Below are positions 7,536 through 16,407 of a stretch of DNA of 64,000 nucleotides, piece after piece (the first letter of the stretch is position 1; every line of letters starts with the position of its first letter). The notes beneath the pieces were generated by a model that did not search any database, was not told the DNA's origin, and worked only from the letters and a program-made list of their open reading frames with translations. A program made the translations under genes and the position numbers. The stretch lies in contig VEQL01000002.1 in the NCBI GenBank assembly GCA_018883245.1, positions 92,960 through 156,959 on the forward strand. Direction: 5' to 3'. The stretch comes from Chthoniobacterales bacterium (GTDB taxonomy: Bacteria > Verrucomicrobiota > Verrucomicrobiia > Chthoniobacterales > JACTMZ01).

Positions 7536-9893
7536 TCACGTTGTCCACAGAATGCCTGAGGAACGGACCTCGAGGGTCGAGGGCAATATTTTCAGGCGCA
7601 AAATTTCCGGAACGGCGGCCGTCGCGGTGCGCTGAGGCATAGCGGCTATCTGGCTCTCGAGTTCGGCTTCCAAGTCCGCGACATTCGCCTCGGCCTCGGC
7701 CAGCTTTTCCTCTGCCGTGCCGACATCGGCGCTTTGCTTCATGGCGCGGGTTCCGGCGCGAGCGGCCGTTCCTGCGCGCGAGATGTGGCCGATACTCGAA
7801 GCTTTTTTTCCCAGCAGGGCACCCAGCAGCGACGTGCCCACGCTGATTGCGGTCTGCATCTGCGCGGCCCGGGCTTCGGATTTTTCACGCGTCACCCGGT
7901 CGCGGGCTTGGGCCACTTTCTGCGCCGCCGAGTTCATCCGTGCCGAAAATTTCTCCCGGAGCCTGCGGACGGCTTCGTCGCGTTCCTCGCGTGCTGCTTG
8001 ATCGAGACGAAGGCGGAAGTCGCCTTCCTTCTCGAATGGGATCCCGGTGACTGTTCCCGATCGCAAAACCGTGACCTCAAGCGCCTCGCCGAGTTTCGTC
8101 CGTGCCTCGGCAAGCCACGGTTGCTGGCTCGCGGCGTGCAATGCGGCAGGAACGACGCTTGCGAAGAGTTGTCCGGCGTGGGCACGCGGCGGCTGGAACG
8201 CTTCGGCGGGACCGGCCACGCGGGCATGCGCCCAAGACGGTTGTCCTTTGGTGTCGAGCGGCACGGACACGACGACTTCGGCAGACGCCTCGGCGACGGG
8301 GCGTTTCGATGCGAATGCCGCCCGGATGATCAGTCCCACTGAGGGCAAAAGCGTTGAATTTCCTGCGGCATCGGCGGCGACAAGTTGCCATACGCCGGGC
8401 TCTGCAGCGGGCGGTTCGGGCGAACCCGCAGACGCTGCAGGCGCCGGAGAGGTTGGCGCGGGTGGTGCTGCGGCGGGAGCCGGTTTCGCGCCGGCCATGA
8501 GCTGCCGGATCTGCTCGCGGGTGAGGGGACCACGCAGATAGCTCATCGTCCAACGTGTGCTGAACATGACGGGTGCCGGCAAATGCACGCTGTTGAGCAG
8601 GAACACGCGCTTGCCGAGTTTGTTGAGCATCTCATGCAACCCCGCGCGGTCGGCCCCGCGTCCGGCGCTTGCACTCTCCAGTCCTTCAAGAACGCGTTGC
8701 TTGTCGCGGTCCGTTTGCAGGCGTCCAATGAACCAAGTCCCGCAGTTCGCCAAAGCCTTGTAGTCCAAGTCGGCCGGATTCTGCGTGGCGAGCAGCAGGC
8801 CGAGACCGAAAGCACGTGCCTGCTTGAGCAAAAGGAGCAGGGGACCTTTCGATGGCGGGTTCGCCACGGGCGGCAGGTAGCCGAAGATTTCGTCGAGATA
8901 AAGCAAGGCGCGCAGCGATGGTGTGCCAGGCTGTCGCCTCATCCACGCGATCACCTCGTCGAGCAAGGTTGTGACGAAAAACATCCGCTCTGCGTCAGAC
9001 AGGTGCGCGATGCTGAGCACCGCGAGGCGGGGTTTGCCTTCCGGGGTGTGCAGCAGGCGCGCAATGTCCAGCGGCTCGCCCTCCCGCCACGTGGCGAACC
9101 CGGGCGAGGCCAGCAGATTGTTCAGGGCCATCACCAGATCCATGCGCTGCTTCGATGGGAAAAAGTCATCCAGCGGCAGCACGCCGATTTTATCGAAGGG
9201 CGGGTTTTGCACCGCGGCGATCAGCCCGGGCAGATCAGGCGATTCGCCGCGCACCCACGCGTTCTGCAGGATGGCCGATAGCAGGCTGAACTCGCGGCTG
9301 CGCAGCGGATCGGCATCGATTTTTAGTAGTCCAAGCAATCCCGCCGTCGTGCTTTGCACGCGTTCGGCAAGAAGTTCCGCGTCTTCCGCCACGGAATGGT
9401 CCGGCGCGGCGAACGAGCGCAAAATCGAGAGGGGAATGCCGGCATTGCTTCCCGGTGTGTAAATGGCGATGTCTGCTTTCTCCCGCAAAGCCGCGACACG
9501 CTCCGGCGTCTGGCCCCATTCAGCCAGACCCGCCTTCCACTTCTCTGCCTCGGCCGCCGCGAAATCCTCCGCATCCACACCCGCCTTGCGCGCATCCTCC
9601 ACGTTGACCCACGGAGCAAAGTCTTCACCGGACATCTTTGGAAAAGTGAGGAGCAGATTCCCGAGGTCGCCTTTGGGATCGATCATCAGCGCGGGGATCC
9701 CGTCCATCGCCGCCTCCTCGAGCAGCGCGATGCAAAGGCCCGTCTTGCCGCTGCCGGTCATGCCGATGCAGACGCCGTGGGTCGTCAGATTCGATGAATC
9801 GTAGAGCAAGGGTTCGCCGGTCGGCTTGCCGTTGGCATCCACTTCGCGTCCGAGATAAAAAAGGCCGAGCTTCTCGTAGATATCGGGGTTCAT
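7536..9893 (-). CDS. HerA-like P-loop ATPase with C-terminal coiled coil
   Basis: A 785-residue protein from the ATG at 9893 (MNPDIYEKLG). The N-terminal half is a HerA/FtsK-type AAA ATPase: Walker A GMTGSGKT at residues 44-51, a MIDPKGDLGN segment typical of DUF87/HerA proteins, and Walker B LLYLDE ending at Asp334-Glu335. An Ala/Pro-rich linker follows the ATPase core. The C-terminal third holds charged coiled coil flanking a small-residue segment (GTSLLGALLGKK). HerA relatives are hexameric DNA translocases, but no NurA nuclease or other defence partner is adjacent here. Its substrate is therefore unknown. Confidence 0.8.
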   Translation of the reverse strand: MNPDIYEKLGLFYLGREVDANGKPTGEPLLYDSSNLTTHGVCIGMTGSGKTGLCIALLEEAAMDGIPALMIDPKGDLGNLLLTFPKMSGEDFAPWVNVEDARKAGVDAEDFAAAEAEKWKAGLAEWGQTPERVAALREKADIAIYTPGSNAGIPLSILRSFAAPDHSVAEDAELLAERVQSTTAGLLGLLKIDADPLRSREFSLLSAILQNAWVRGESPDLPGLIAAVQNPPFDKIGVLPLDDFFPSKQRMDLVMALNNLLASPGFATWREGEPLDIARLLHTPEGKPRLAVLSIAHLSDAERMFFVTTLLDEVIAWMRRQPGTPSLRALLYLDEIFGYLPPVANPPSKGPLLLLLKQARAFGLGLLLATQNPADLDYKALANCGTWFIGRLQTDRDKQRVLEGLESASAGRGADRAGLHEMLNKLGKRVFLLNSVHLPAPVMFSTRWTMSYLRGPLTREQIRQLMAGAKPAPAAAPPAPTSPAPAASAGSPEPPAAEPGVWQLVAADAAGNSTLLPSVGLIIRAAFASKRPVAEASAEVVVSVPLDTKGQPSWAHARVAGPAEAFQPPRAHAGQLFASVVPAALHAASQQPWLAEARTKLGEALEVTVLRSGTVTGIPFEKEGDFRLRLDQAAREERDEAVRRLREKFSARMNSAAQKVAQARDRVTREKSEARAAQMQTAISVGTSLLGALLGKKASSIGHISRAGTAARAGTRAMKQSADVGTAEEKLAEAEANVADLEAELESQIAAMPQRTATAAVPEILRLKILPSTLEVRSSGILWTT

Positions 9894-10003
9894 GGTCACC
9901 TGCAAAGAAACGCGGAATCCCCTTTGCATGAAAGCGGAAATGAGGCACTTTTTCGTCAGTCCGTCACCTTCCTCCCCTTTCCAACCAAATTATTCGAAAC
10001 CCA

Positions 10004-10492
10004 ATGAATAGTTCCGTTCCCAACCGCCGCGTTTCCTGCGGTGCCTTCACCCTCATCGAACTGATGGTAGTTGTCGCGATCATCGCCATCCTTGCAGGCC
10101 TTACGCTCAGCACGATGGGCTACATGAACCGCAAGGCGGCGCGGTCCAGGGCCGAAGCTGAAGTCGCAGCTCTTGCCGCCGCCATCGAGAGCTACAAATT
10201 GGACAACGGTCTTTATCCGCAGATGGACAATCCAAGTTCCACGTCCATGGCTAATGTGACGACCACAAACCTCTATGCGGCATTGTGCCCTACCGGCGCA
10301 GGCAAAGTTTATTTGGAGCCTAGACCGTCGATGCTGAATACGAATAGCACCAGATATTCGTTCATCGATCCCTGGGGAAACGCGTATAACTACCGCACAA
10401 ATACAAACGGAAACATACTCGTAAACAGCAATTTTTTCGACGTATGGAGCACTGCGGGCAGCACAAACACGGACGATTACATCAGGAACTGA
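10004..10492 (+). CDS. GspG-like type II pseudopilin
   Basis: A 162-residue protein with a class III (prepilin peptidase) signal: the leader ends CGA and is followed by FTLIELMVVVAIIAILAGL, with Phe15 as the likely mature residue and Glu at +5. A helix about 50 residues long leads into a globular C-terminus containing DNGLYPQ and FIDPWGNAYNYR, typical of major pseudopilin GspG. It is the first of six co-directional secretion-type genes, 14 bp ahead of the next one. Threonine- and asparagine-rich surface stretches differ from enterobacterial GspG. It probably assembles into a short pseudopilus. Confidence 0.88.
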   Translation: MNSSVPNRRVSCGAFTLIELMVVVAIIAILAGLTLSTMGYMNRKAARSRAEAEVAALAAAIESYKLDNGLYPQMDNPSSTSMANVTTTNLYAALCPTGAGKVYLEPRPSMLNTNSTRYSFIDPWGNAYNYRTNTNGNILVNSNFFDVWSTAGSTNTDDYIRN

Positions 10493-10505
10493 CCTGATGT
10501 GAGTC

Positions 10506-11099
10506 ATGAAGCGAAAAGCTTCATCTTCGGGCGGCGAGGGATTCACGCTCGTCGAACTGCTGATCGCTGTTGCGCTCGTTGCAATTCTGTCCTCTTTGCT
10601 GACCCCCGCCATTATGGGACTGCTCGGTGTCGGCGGTCCGCGCGGTGGTGTCAGCGCTCTGGCTGCTGCGCTGGAGCAGGCGCGGTTTGCCGCCATGCAA
10701 AGCGGCGTCAGCGCTTACGTCGGCTTTCCGTTTTCGGATCCCGCCATCGCCGCTGACGCAAGGTATTCTTCCTTCATCGTGTTCCGGGATCCGCGTGAAG
10801 ATGAGGTAACTGTTGTTCCAATCTCCCGCTGGCTGAGGATGCCGCGCGGGGTTTACATCGCGCCGGGCACAAATTTTCCGTCAACGATAAAGACGGTCGC
10901 TAATATGCCGAAGCTAGCCATGCGGTCGCCATCCGCGCTCTCGGTGGTGCAGTTCGACCGCTTTGGCAGGCTCAAACCCTCCACGGGTGATGTTGTCCTG
11001 GTGGTCGGGCAAAAAGCGCAGCCGGAGGGCGATTTTGTCGCTGGGAAAAGCACAGTCATCATCCAGCCTCTGACCGGGCGCGTGGTGGTGACGGAATAA
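10506..11099 (+). CDS. Verru_Chthon cassette protein D-like / GspH-like pseudopilin
   Basis: A 197-residue protein with a prepilin signal: basic leader, Gly12 then FTLVELLIAVALVAILSSLL, with Glu17 at +5. The rest is a minor-pseudopilin-like domain with segments such as RYSSFIVFRDPRED. It is the first gene of a four-gene array that matches the verrucomicrobial Verru_Chthon cassette, whose members carry prepilin-like N-termini. Assignment as member D rests on size and order, not on a profile search. It is nearly contiguous with the next gene. Confidence 0.78.
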   Translation: MKRKASSSGGEGFTLVELLIAVALVAILSSLLTPAIMGLLGVGGPRGGVSALAAALEQARFAAMQSGVSAYVGFPFSDPAIAADARYSSFIVFRDPREDEVTVVPISRWLRMPRGVYIAPGTNFPSTIKTVANMPKLAMRSPSALSVVQFDRFGRLKPSTGDVVLVVGQKAQPEGDFVAGKSTVIIQPLTGRVVVTE

Positions 11100-11101
11100 G
11101 C

Positions 11102-11677
11102 GTGATGCGAGCGGTGCGAAAAATCGGTAAGACCACTGCCGGTCTCGCATCTCCGCAGGGGTTCTCGCTGGTCGAGGTGACGATAGCGATCGGCCTTTTC
11201 GCATTTGTTGTGGTTGCGATTGTCGGCATGTTTCCCGCAACAATGAAAATGAGGTCGGAGTCCGCGCTTGAAACACGGGCGGCAATGATCGCAGAGGAGT
11301 TATTTGCCGCGGTTCGCAAGGCGCCAGCCATGACGAATGTTCTTCTCCGGGCCGGCCCGGATCTTTTCGACGCGAACAACTTGCAGGCCGTGGACTTAAA
11401 GGCGGAGCCTGTGGTTGTTGGCTATCCGGCCCAGACGAGCGTTCCATTTTTTATGTGGTGCAAGGGGCGGGGTGCCGGGGATCCCGCCGCGGCATGGGAC
11501 AGCGGTCAGATGCCGGCCGGCGCCACGGCTAACGAAATACTGTTCCTCGCGAGACTTTCTGCCACGAATGTGAACAACGACCTATACCGGGTGGACGTTC
11601 AAGTTCGTGCGCCCGCCGCCGTGCCCAGGGCCAGATCCACAGTGGTGGGTTTTTCGACACTCCAATACAAGCCGTGA
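11102..11677 (+). CDS. Verru_Chthon cassette protein B-like prepilin-type protein
   Basis: A 191-residue protein starting at the GTG at 11102 or the ATG at 11105. The prepilin signal is PQG followed by FSLVEVTIAIGLFAFVVVAI, with Glu at +5. The remainder is a GspI/PilV-like minor pseudopilin domain ending VVGFSTLQY. The start lies 2 bp after the upstream stop, and the stop overlaps the next gene's GTG, so translation is coupled throughout. A component of a pseudopilus tip complex is the likeliest role. Letter B follows from position and length. Confidence 0.78.
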   Translation: MMRAVRKIGKTTAGLASPQGFSLVEVTIAIGLFAFVVVAIVGMFPATMKMRSESALETRAAMIAEELFAAVRKAPAMTNVLLRAGPDLFDANNLQAVDLKAEPVVVGYPAQTSVPFFMWCKGRGAGDPAAAWDSGQMPAGATANEILFLARLSATNVNNDLYRVDVQVRAPAAVPRARSTVVGFSTLQYKP

Positions 11678-12444
11678 CGAAATTTCAGAGATCCGGACGT
11701 TGCGATGGCAGGCGTCCGCATGATGCAAGCAGCGAGGCCTTTTCGCTGGTTGAGGTTCTGGTTGCCTCAGCTGTTATGGGCATCCTTATGATGATTCTGC
11801 TCGGGACCATGGGCGCAACCCTTTCCCTGTGGCGGACGGGCGAACGCAAAATCAGCGCTGATCGCGAAGGTCGCGCCCTTCAGTTGATGTTGATGCAGGA
11901 TTTGCGCAATGTCGTGATGCCCCGCTCTCCGGCGCTCTGGCCCCGCGTGGTGAGCAATGGCGCTAATATTCATCTTCAGTTCTTGGCGTTGCTGCCCACG
12001 GATTACCAGACAAACCCCTCGGATGCAGGGGACATCTGTTTTATCGATTACGCGTTGGTTCCCGGGGAGCGCCGGTTAATGCGCTCTTTCAAAGGCAGTG
12101 CAGAAACATTGGCAGTTCTCCAAGCGGGCTCTTTTCCCGCGCCTTCGACAAACAGTGCCCAACTCGTTGCAAGTGCATTGCTGCCTGAAAATCGTCAGGC
12201 CGTGCGCCGGATGGCGCTGGGCCAATACGTCACAAACAGCAATTTCGTGATTCTGGATACAAACCTGCATCCCATTTCCTGCGCCTATAGCGCGGGGAAC
12301 TGTCCGGCGATGATCGAGTTCAACTTCGCCGCGGTGGATTCTCAGACCGCGACCAATGCTGCTTTGTTGGAAAACACGAACGCGCTCCTGCCTGGTGCAG
12401 CACTGTTTTCCTTCCGCGTTGACCTCCCGGATCCACAGCCATGA
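11674..12444 (+). CDS. Verru_Chthon cassette protein C-like prepilin-type protein
   Basis: A 256-residue protein with a GTG start at 11674 inside a GTGA overlap with the upstream gene. Leader SSEA is followed by FSLVEVLVASAVMGILMMIL, a class III signal with Glu27 at +5. The length and N-terminus resemble GspJ/PilW-type minor pseudopilins. The body contains tracts such as RTGERKISADREGRALQLMM-like helical sequence. The stop overlaps the next ATG by 4 bp. It probably forms the tip complex with the B-like and A-like proteins, by analogy with GspI-GspJ-GspK. Confidence 0.78.
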   Translation: MTKFQRSGRCDGRRPHDASSEAFSLVEVLVASAVMGILMMILLGTMGATLSLWRTGERKISADREGRALQLMLMQDLRNVVMPRSPALWPRVVSNGANIHLQFLALLPTDYQTNPSDAGDICFIDYALVPGERRLMRSFKGSAETLAVLQAGSFPAPSTNSAQLVASALLPENRQAVRRMALGQYVTNSNFVILDTNLHPISCAYSAGNCPAMIEFNFAAVDSQTATNAALLENTNALLPGAALFSFRVDLPDPQP

Positions 12445-15400
12445 AAGATGGCGAGGCAGCAGACCAAAAGCGCGGCGCCGCGCTCGTCACCACGGTGATC
12501 GTCATTGCCGTTTTGGCGGTGGTCATGGTGGCTTTCAGCCAGACGGCAACAACCGAGCGTTTTACCACGCGGATTGTGTCCGACTATTTGCAGGCGCAAC
12601 TTGCCGCTGAGGCAGGGGCTGAGTCCGCATTGGCAAGCTTGTGGCAAACCACGCTTGACGGACCTTATGCCACTATCTACGCCCGCAACCCCGCGTCGAC
12701 CGTTCCCTCTCCATACCTCTTCTTTGCGAAGAGACAGCTGAACGAAGGAATTGTTGCCACGCGAAGATATCCTTTGTTCAGTTCCGCTTTCACGACCGAA
12801 TCGTATTTCGATTCCGCCAACGCTTCGCTCATCGACACGAACGCGCGCACGCTGAACGATGAGATTCAAGGAGAGTCGGTCTCGCGGAACATCACCGACC
12901 CCACCGACCTGGCGGTTGATATCAATCGCGTTTGGCAGGTGATGACAAACGGGCTTGTCGGACTCACAACCAACGGCACGCGCTTGGCCATTCCCGTCAA
13001 CTGGATCTACCTGAGCAACAATGCAGGAAAGATCGTAGGCCGTTTTGCGTATTGGACCGACGACGAGTGCAGCAAGCTCGATGTCGGAATTGCGGGCAAC
13101 AACACCAACGGACCGTGGAACAGCGCGCTTCCTCGGAGTTACGGAACGAACTTGGGGGAGGTCAGCCTGTCCTTTTTAACCAATAGCTCGCCGGGCGGTG
13201 TCGGTGTCTCCGGTGGATTATTGAGCAAGAGCCAAGTGGATAACCTTCTTGCCTTCAAGCGGACCGCCTCAACTCTTGGGGACAAAAGCCTGCTTCGCTT
13301 TCCGCTGGTTGAAGGTGCAGCCCCCATCAATGACAGCGATGTTTGGAATAGGCTCCGGCCATATATCACCACAGCGGCATATCACGACCGCCGCGCTCCC
13401 GACGGGAAGCTGAAGTTGAATCTGAATACGGTTATAGCGGCTGCTCCAACCGACGCGGCACGTATCCAGCAGGAGATGGATTCAATCACGGAAGCCATCA
13501 CTAATAATCTTCCGGAATTTGGTGCACGCTCGGCTTCCGATGCCACGGGGGATGACAGGGAGTTTTATGTCCGCAAAATTGCCGCAAATATCCGGGATTT
13601 TGTTGATGCGGACAATGCCGCGACCGTTGTCACGGCGTTTGGCGCGACTTCGGTGGCCACGAATGTGTTGAGCGTGCGAAGTTTGATGCCATTCGGAAAT
13701 AGTCTGACACTTCACGATATACCAGCGGTGGGTAAGGATGGTGCACCTGTTCTTTCGGAGTATCTCTGCGTTATAACAGCCCAAAATCCTGCTGCTGGAG
13801 CAGGTGGAACTGTGTCGCTAAACGCGAAATTCGCCCACTATGTCGAGCTTCACAATCCTACTGGTCGCACAGTTCGGTATAGCGACCTTAACGATCCTTA
13901 TATCCTTTTGACCCAGCGCGAGCGCTGGACCGAGCGAAAGCCCAGTGCAGGCGGCTGGATGGACATCCCGCTTCGTCCTCCCGACTTGGTTATGCGTTTG
14001 CCATCAAGTTTTGAAATTCCTCCCAATGGCTACGCGGTTGTGACAACTGACAGCACGCCCATTGCCATCGCTGCAGGAACTGTTTACGGGCTGACGCGGG
14101 GCACCGGTCCCGGCACTTGGGATACTTTCGATCCCGGTGGTGCGTCTATACCCATGGCTGGCGTCGATGAAGTCTATCAGTTGACGACACAGGAGATAAC
14201 CGTGTCCGGTAATCCCAGATACAATGTTTTCACCAGCAAGAGCTCGGCTATGCCTTACGCGGACGCGGAAGAGCGCTTGGTGTTTGCTTCCAGTGCGGGG
14301 GTCTACGATATCGCGCCGAAGATTTATACGGCTGACCGTTTATTCATAGGAAGGGGTGCTGACAACCCCGTCTACAATTGGACTTTCCCTGCAGATCCTG
14401 TGACTTTCTCAAGGAACACTTCAGGCGACGCCGATACGGAGGCGCGATTCAGTCGCGGCGACCTTCTTGCGAACATGGAGATTTCATCTCTAGCGAACAA
14501 CACCGGGGGCACCTGGCGAACAACTGCGGCGGGAGGAGCGGTTTATCAGAGCAAATTCAACGCAAACTCAAACAGTCTGACCTTGGGTTCTCTCAACTTT
14601 AATTATAGCGACCGGGGATTTGCCACTGGCGTCTCCAGATGGCGCCGCGGTTGGAAGGAATACACCTCCGACCCCGCCGGCAATCATTTTGTCGCCAACC
14701 GCCCGCTCTTCTCAGTCGGCGAGCTGGGCTTCGTTTATGACCCGTCGCGGCACTCGCTTGCCGGATATCGTTCGCACGGCGCGACCCTCCGCTTGGGCCA
14801 GTCCGACGCAGGAACCAACAATCGTGCGGGCAACGGAACCGGCGAATATGCCAATTGGCTCGGTGGGCGCGGCTCCGATTTCGTCACAAATACAAACTAC
14901 CTGCGAAACGCTTTCCTTCTTGCGGATATTTTTACCACGAGCACGAACGACCGTGGGCGCGTGAACCCGAACTCCCTTGTGAGGGATGGCGGGTTTGTTT
15001 TCAGAGCCCTGACTGAGGGCTTTGTTTTCGAGACCAATCCCGCCAGTGGAGCGTCTGCAGCGCTGGGCGGAAAAACGATCAACAGCAATGCTTTGCTTCC
15101 GAATCTCCTCGCGACAGCGACCAATGCTGCCGGCCTGGTTTCTTTGGGTGACGTTTCCCTGGCGTCAGCCTTCCATGCGGGAACCAATTTGGTGGCGGGA
15201 GTGGATATGACGAACACCACCACGCCGGTATCAGATGCCGGCAAGGAGGAGTTCTTTCGCCGCAGTGCGAACCTTCTCACGACCCAAAGCCTGGGTTTTA
15301 CCGTCTTTTCGATCGGCCAATCAGGTCGATTCGTCGGTGACAGGTTCCAAGTTTCCTCGACCGCAGTCAAAGAATTGCTGGTTCATCTCGCGCCGACATA

Positions 15401-15479
15401 CCCCGAGGCAACCAGCGATTTCGAGCGTGTCGCGCCGCAGCGTTGGAATTTCGTCAAGCTGCGTGAGATGAATTACTGA
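12441..15479 (+). CDS. Verru_Chthon cassette protein A-like large GspK/PilX-type protein
   Basis: A 1012-residue protein. The N-terminus RGAALVTTVIVIAVLAVVMV resembles GspK/PilX, which lack the usual Glu at +5. It is followed by the helix LQAQLAAEAGAESALASL, characteristic of PilX/GspK-like proteins. The remaining 900 residues are a large extracytoplasmic region rich in Asn, Thr and Ser with no recognised enzyme motif. A size near 1000 residues and its place after three prepilin-like genes fit Verru_Chthon protein A. In type II secretion the large GspK caps the pseudopilus tip, so a cap or adhesive role is a reasonable inference. Start overlaps the previous stop (ATGA). Confidence 0.8.
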   Translation: MKDGEAADQKRGAALVTTVIVIAVLAVVMVAFSQTATTERFTTRIVSDYLQAQLAAEAGAESALASLWQTTLDGPYATIYARNPASTVPSPYLFFAKRQLNEGIVATRRYPLFSSAFTTESYFDSANASLIDTNARTLNDEIQGESVSRNITDPTDLAVDINRVWQVMTNGLVGLTTNGTRLAIPVNWIYLSNNAGKIVGRFAYWTDDECSKLDVGIAGNNTNGPWNSALPRSYGTNLGEVSLSFLTNSSPGGVGVSGGLLSKSQVDNLLAFKRTASTLGDKSLLRFPLVEGAAPINDSDVWNRLRPYITTAAYHDRRAPDGKLKLNLNTVIAAAPTDAARIQQEMDSITEAITNNLPEFGARSASDATGDDREFYVRKIAANIRDFVDADNAATVVTAFGATSVATNVLSVRSLMPFGNSLTLHDIPAVGKDGAPVLSEYLCVITAQNPAAGAGGTVSLNAKFAHYVELHNPTGRTVRYSDLNDPYILLTQRERWTERKPSAGGWMDIPLRPPDLVMRLPSSFEIPPNGYAVVTTDSTPIAIAAGTVYGLTRGTGPGTWDTFDPGGASIPMAGVDEVYQLTTQEITVSGNPRYNVFTSKSSAMPYADAEERLVFASSAGVYDIAPKIYTADRLFIGRGADNPVYNWTFPADPVTFSRNTSGDADTEARFSRGDLLANMEISSLANNTGGTWRTTAAGGAVYQSKFNANSNSLTLGSLNFNYSDRGFATGVSRWRRGWKEYTSDPAGNHFVANRPLFSVGELGFVYDPSRHSLAGYRSHGATLRLGQSDAGTNNRAGNGTGEYANWLGGRGSDFVTNTNYLRNAFLLADIFTTSTNDRGRVNPNSLVRDGGFVFRALTEGFVFETNPASGASAALGGKTINSNALLPNLLATATNAAGLVSLGDVSLASAFHAGTNLVAGVDMTNTTTPVSDAGKEEFFRRSANLLTTQSLGFTVFSIGQSGRFVGDRFQVSSTAVKELLVHLAPTYPEATSDFERVAPQRWNFVKLREMNY

Positions 15480-16285
15480 TGAAAAACGCCTCTTTCCCGC
15501 GCGTGCTGACTTTTTCCATATGGTTTGCCATGGCGTTTGCGTGCCCGGGCCTGTCCGAAGCGCGGGAGGAGGCACGGCCGGAGTATGGGAGCCAGCTTGA
15601 TCCGCGGAAAACGGCCTACGCCTCTTTCGTGAACGTCTGCGGCACGGATTTGCAGGATCGTTGGCGTGCCTCGCTGGATGTCACTTTCAAGAGCGCGACC
15701 TTGGTAACGGACCTGCGTGTCGGTGAAAGCTCCCTCATGCAGCCGGTCGAAGCAGAGGGGCAAGGAACACTCGAAGTCCGGAGGCGCGGAAGTCCGGAGG
15801 TGTTGGAACGAATTCCGGCCAACTTGCCGCCGGGAACTTTCTGCACAGTGGTGATCTCCGGCATGATCGGCCACAAGTCGGATGTCCGGGCTCTTGTGCT
15901 GCGCGACTACCCGTTGTTGGAAAACCAAAAAAGGCGTGGCATGGCCAGGCTTCTACTGGTTTCAACGATCGGCGGCTACCAAACAAAAGTGACTATCGGC
16001 GGGGAAAGTATTGGGAATTTGCAACCCGGCCTGCCTAGAGAGCTTTTCATCACTCCGGGAGAGAAAGAGATTAAAATGTTCTTTCAGGACAAAAAATTCG
16101 GGGACCGCGATCTGCATACGCTTTCCGGCCTTGCGGCCAAGCCGGGCGAAAACTGCAATGTGATATTTTTCGACTCTCCGCAAACGCCGGGGCGACCGAA
16201 TGTCTTGGCGATAAACGCCGACCAGCAACGGAACGAGTTGCTCGAAAGCTTAAAACCGGAAACGCAATCGTTGCCAAAGAAATAA
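15479..16285 (+). CDS. Secreted protein with two similar beta-rich domains, last gene of the pseudopilin cassette
   Basis: A 268-residue protein not recognised by name. A Sec signal peptide (cleavage near GLSEA) is followed by two halves with the same plan. The first runs from YASFVNVCG to GTFCTVVISG, the second from RLLLVSTIGG to GENCNVIFFDS. The layout resembles tandem DUF4397-like beta domains, but this is a visual call. The ATG shares one base with the stop of the A-like gene (TGATG), so it is cotranslated with the cassette. It may be a periplasmic accessory or exported client of the pseudopilus. Confidence 0.65.
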   Translation: MKNASFPRVLTFSIWFAMAFACPGLSEAREEARPEYGSQLDPRKTAYASFVNVCGTDLQDRWRASLDVTFKSATLVTDLRVGESSLMQPVEAEGQGTLEVRRRGSPEVLERIPANLPPGTFCTVVISGMIGHKSDVRALVLRDYPLLENQKRRGMARLLLVSTIGGYQTKVTIGGESIGNLQPGLPRELFITPGEKEIKMFFQDKKFGDRDLHTLSGLAAKPGENCNVIFFDSPQTPGRPNVLAINADQQRNELLESLKPETQSLPKK

Positions 16286-16407
16286 GAGAAAGTCTTTTCC
16301 TTGAAGGGCGCGCAGGCGACGGGGATAAGCGGACGGACGCGTCGTCATGCTCCGCAATCTTCAGTGCGCTATCAGAGGGACATGGTGCGCCTGCGGTTCC
16401 GCGTCGC

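Noticed and set aside
7536..9893. Anti-phage HerA defence island
   Set aside because: No nuclease, Sir2, reverse transcriptase or other defence gene is adjacent, and the neighbours are envelope and secretion genes.
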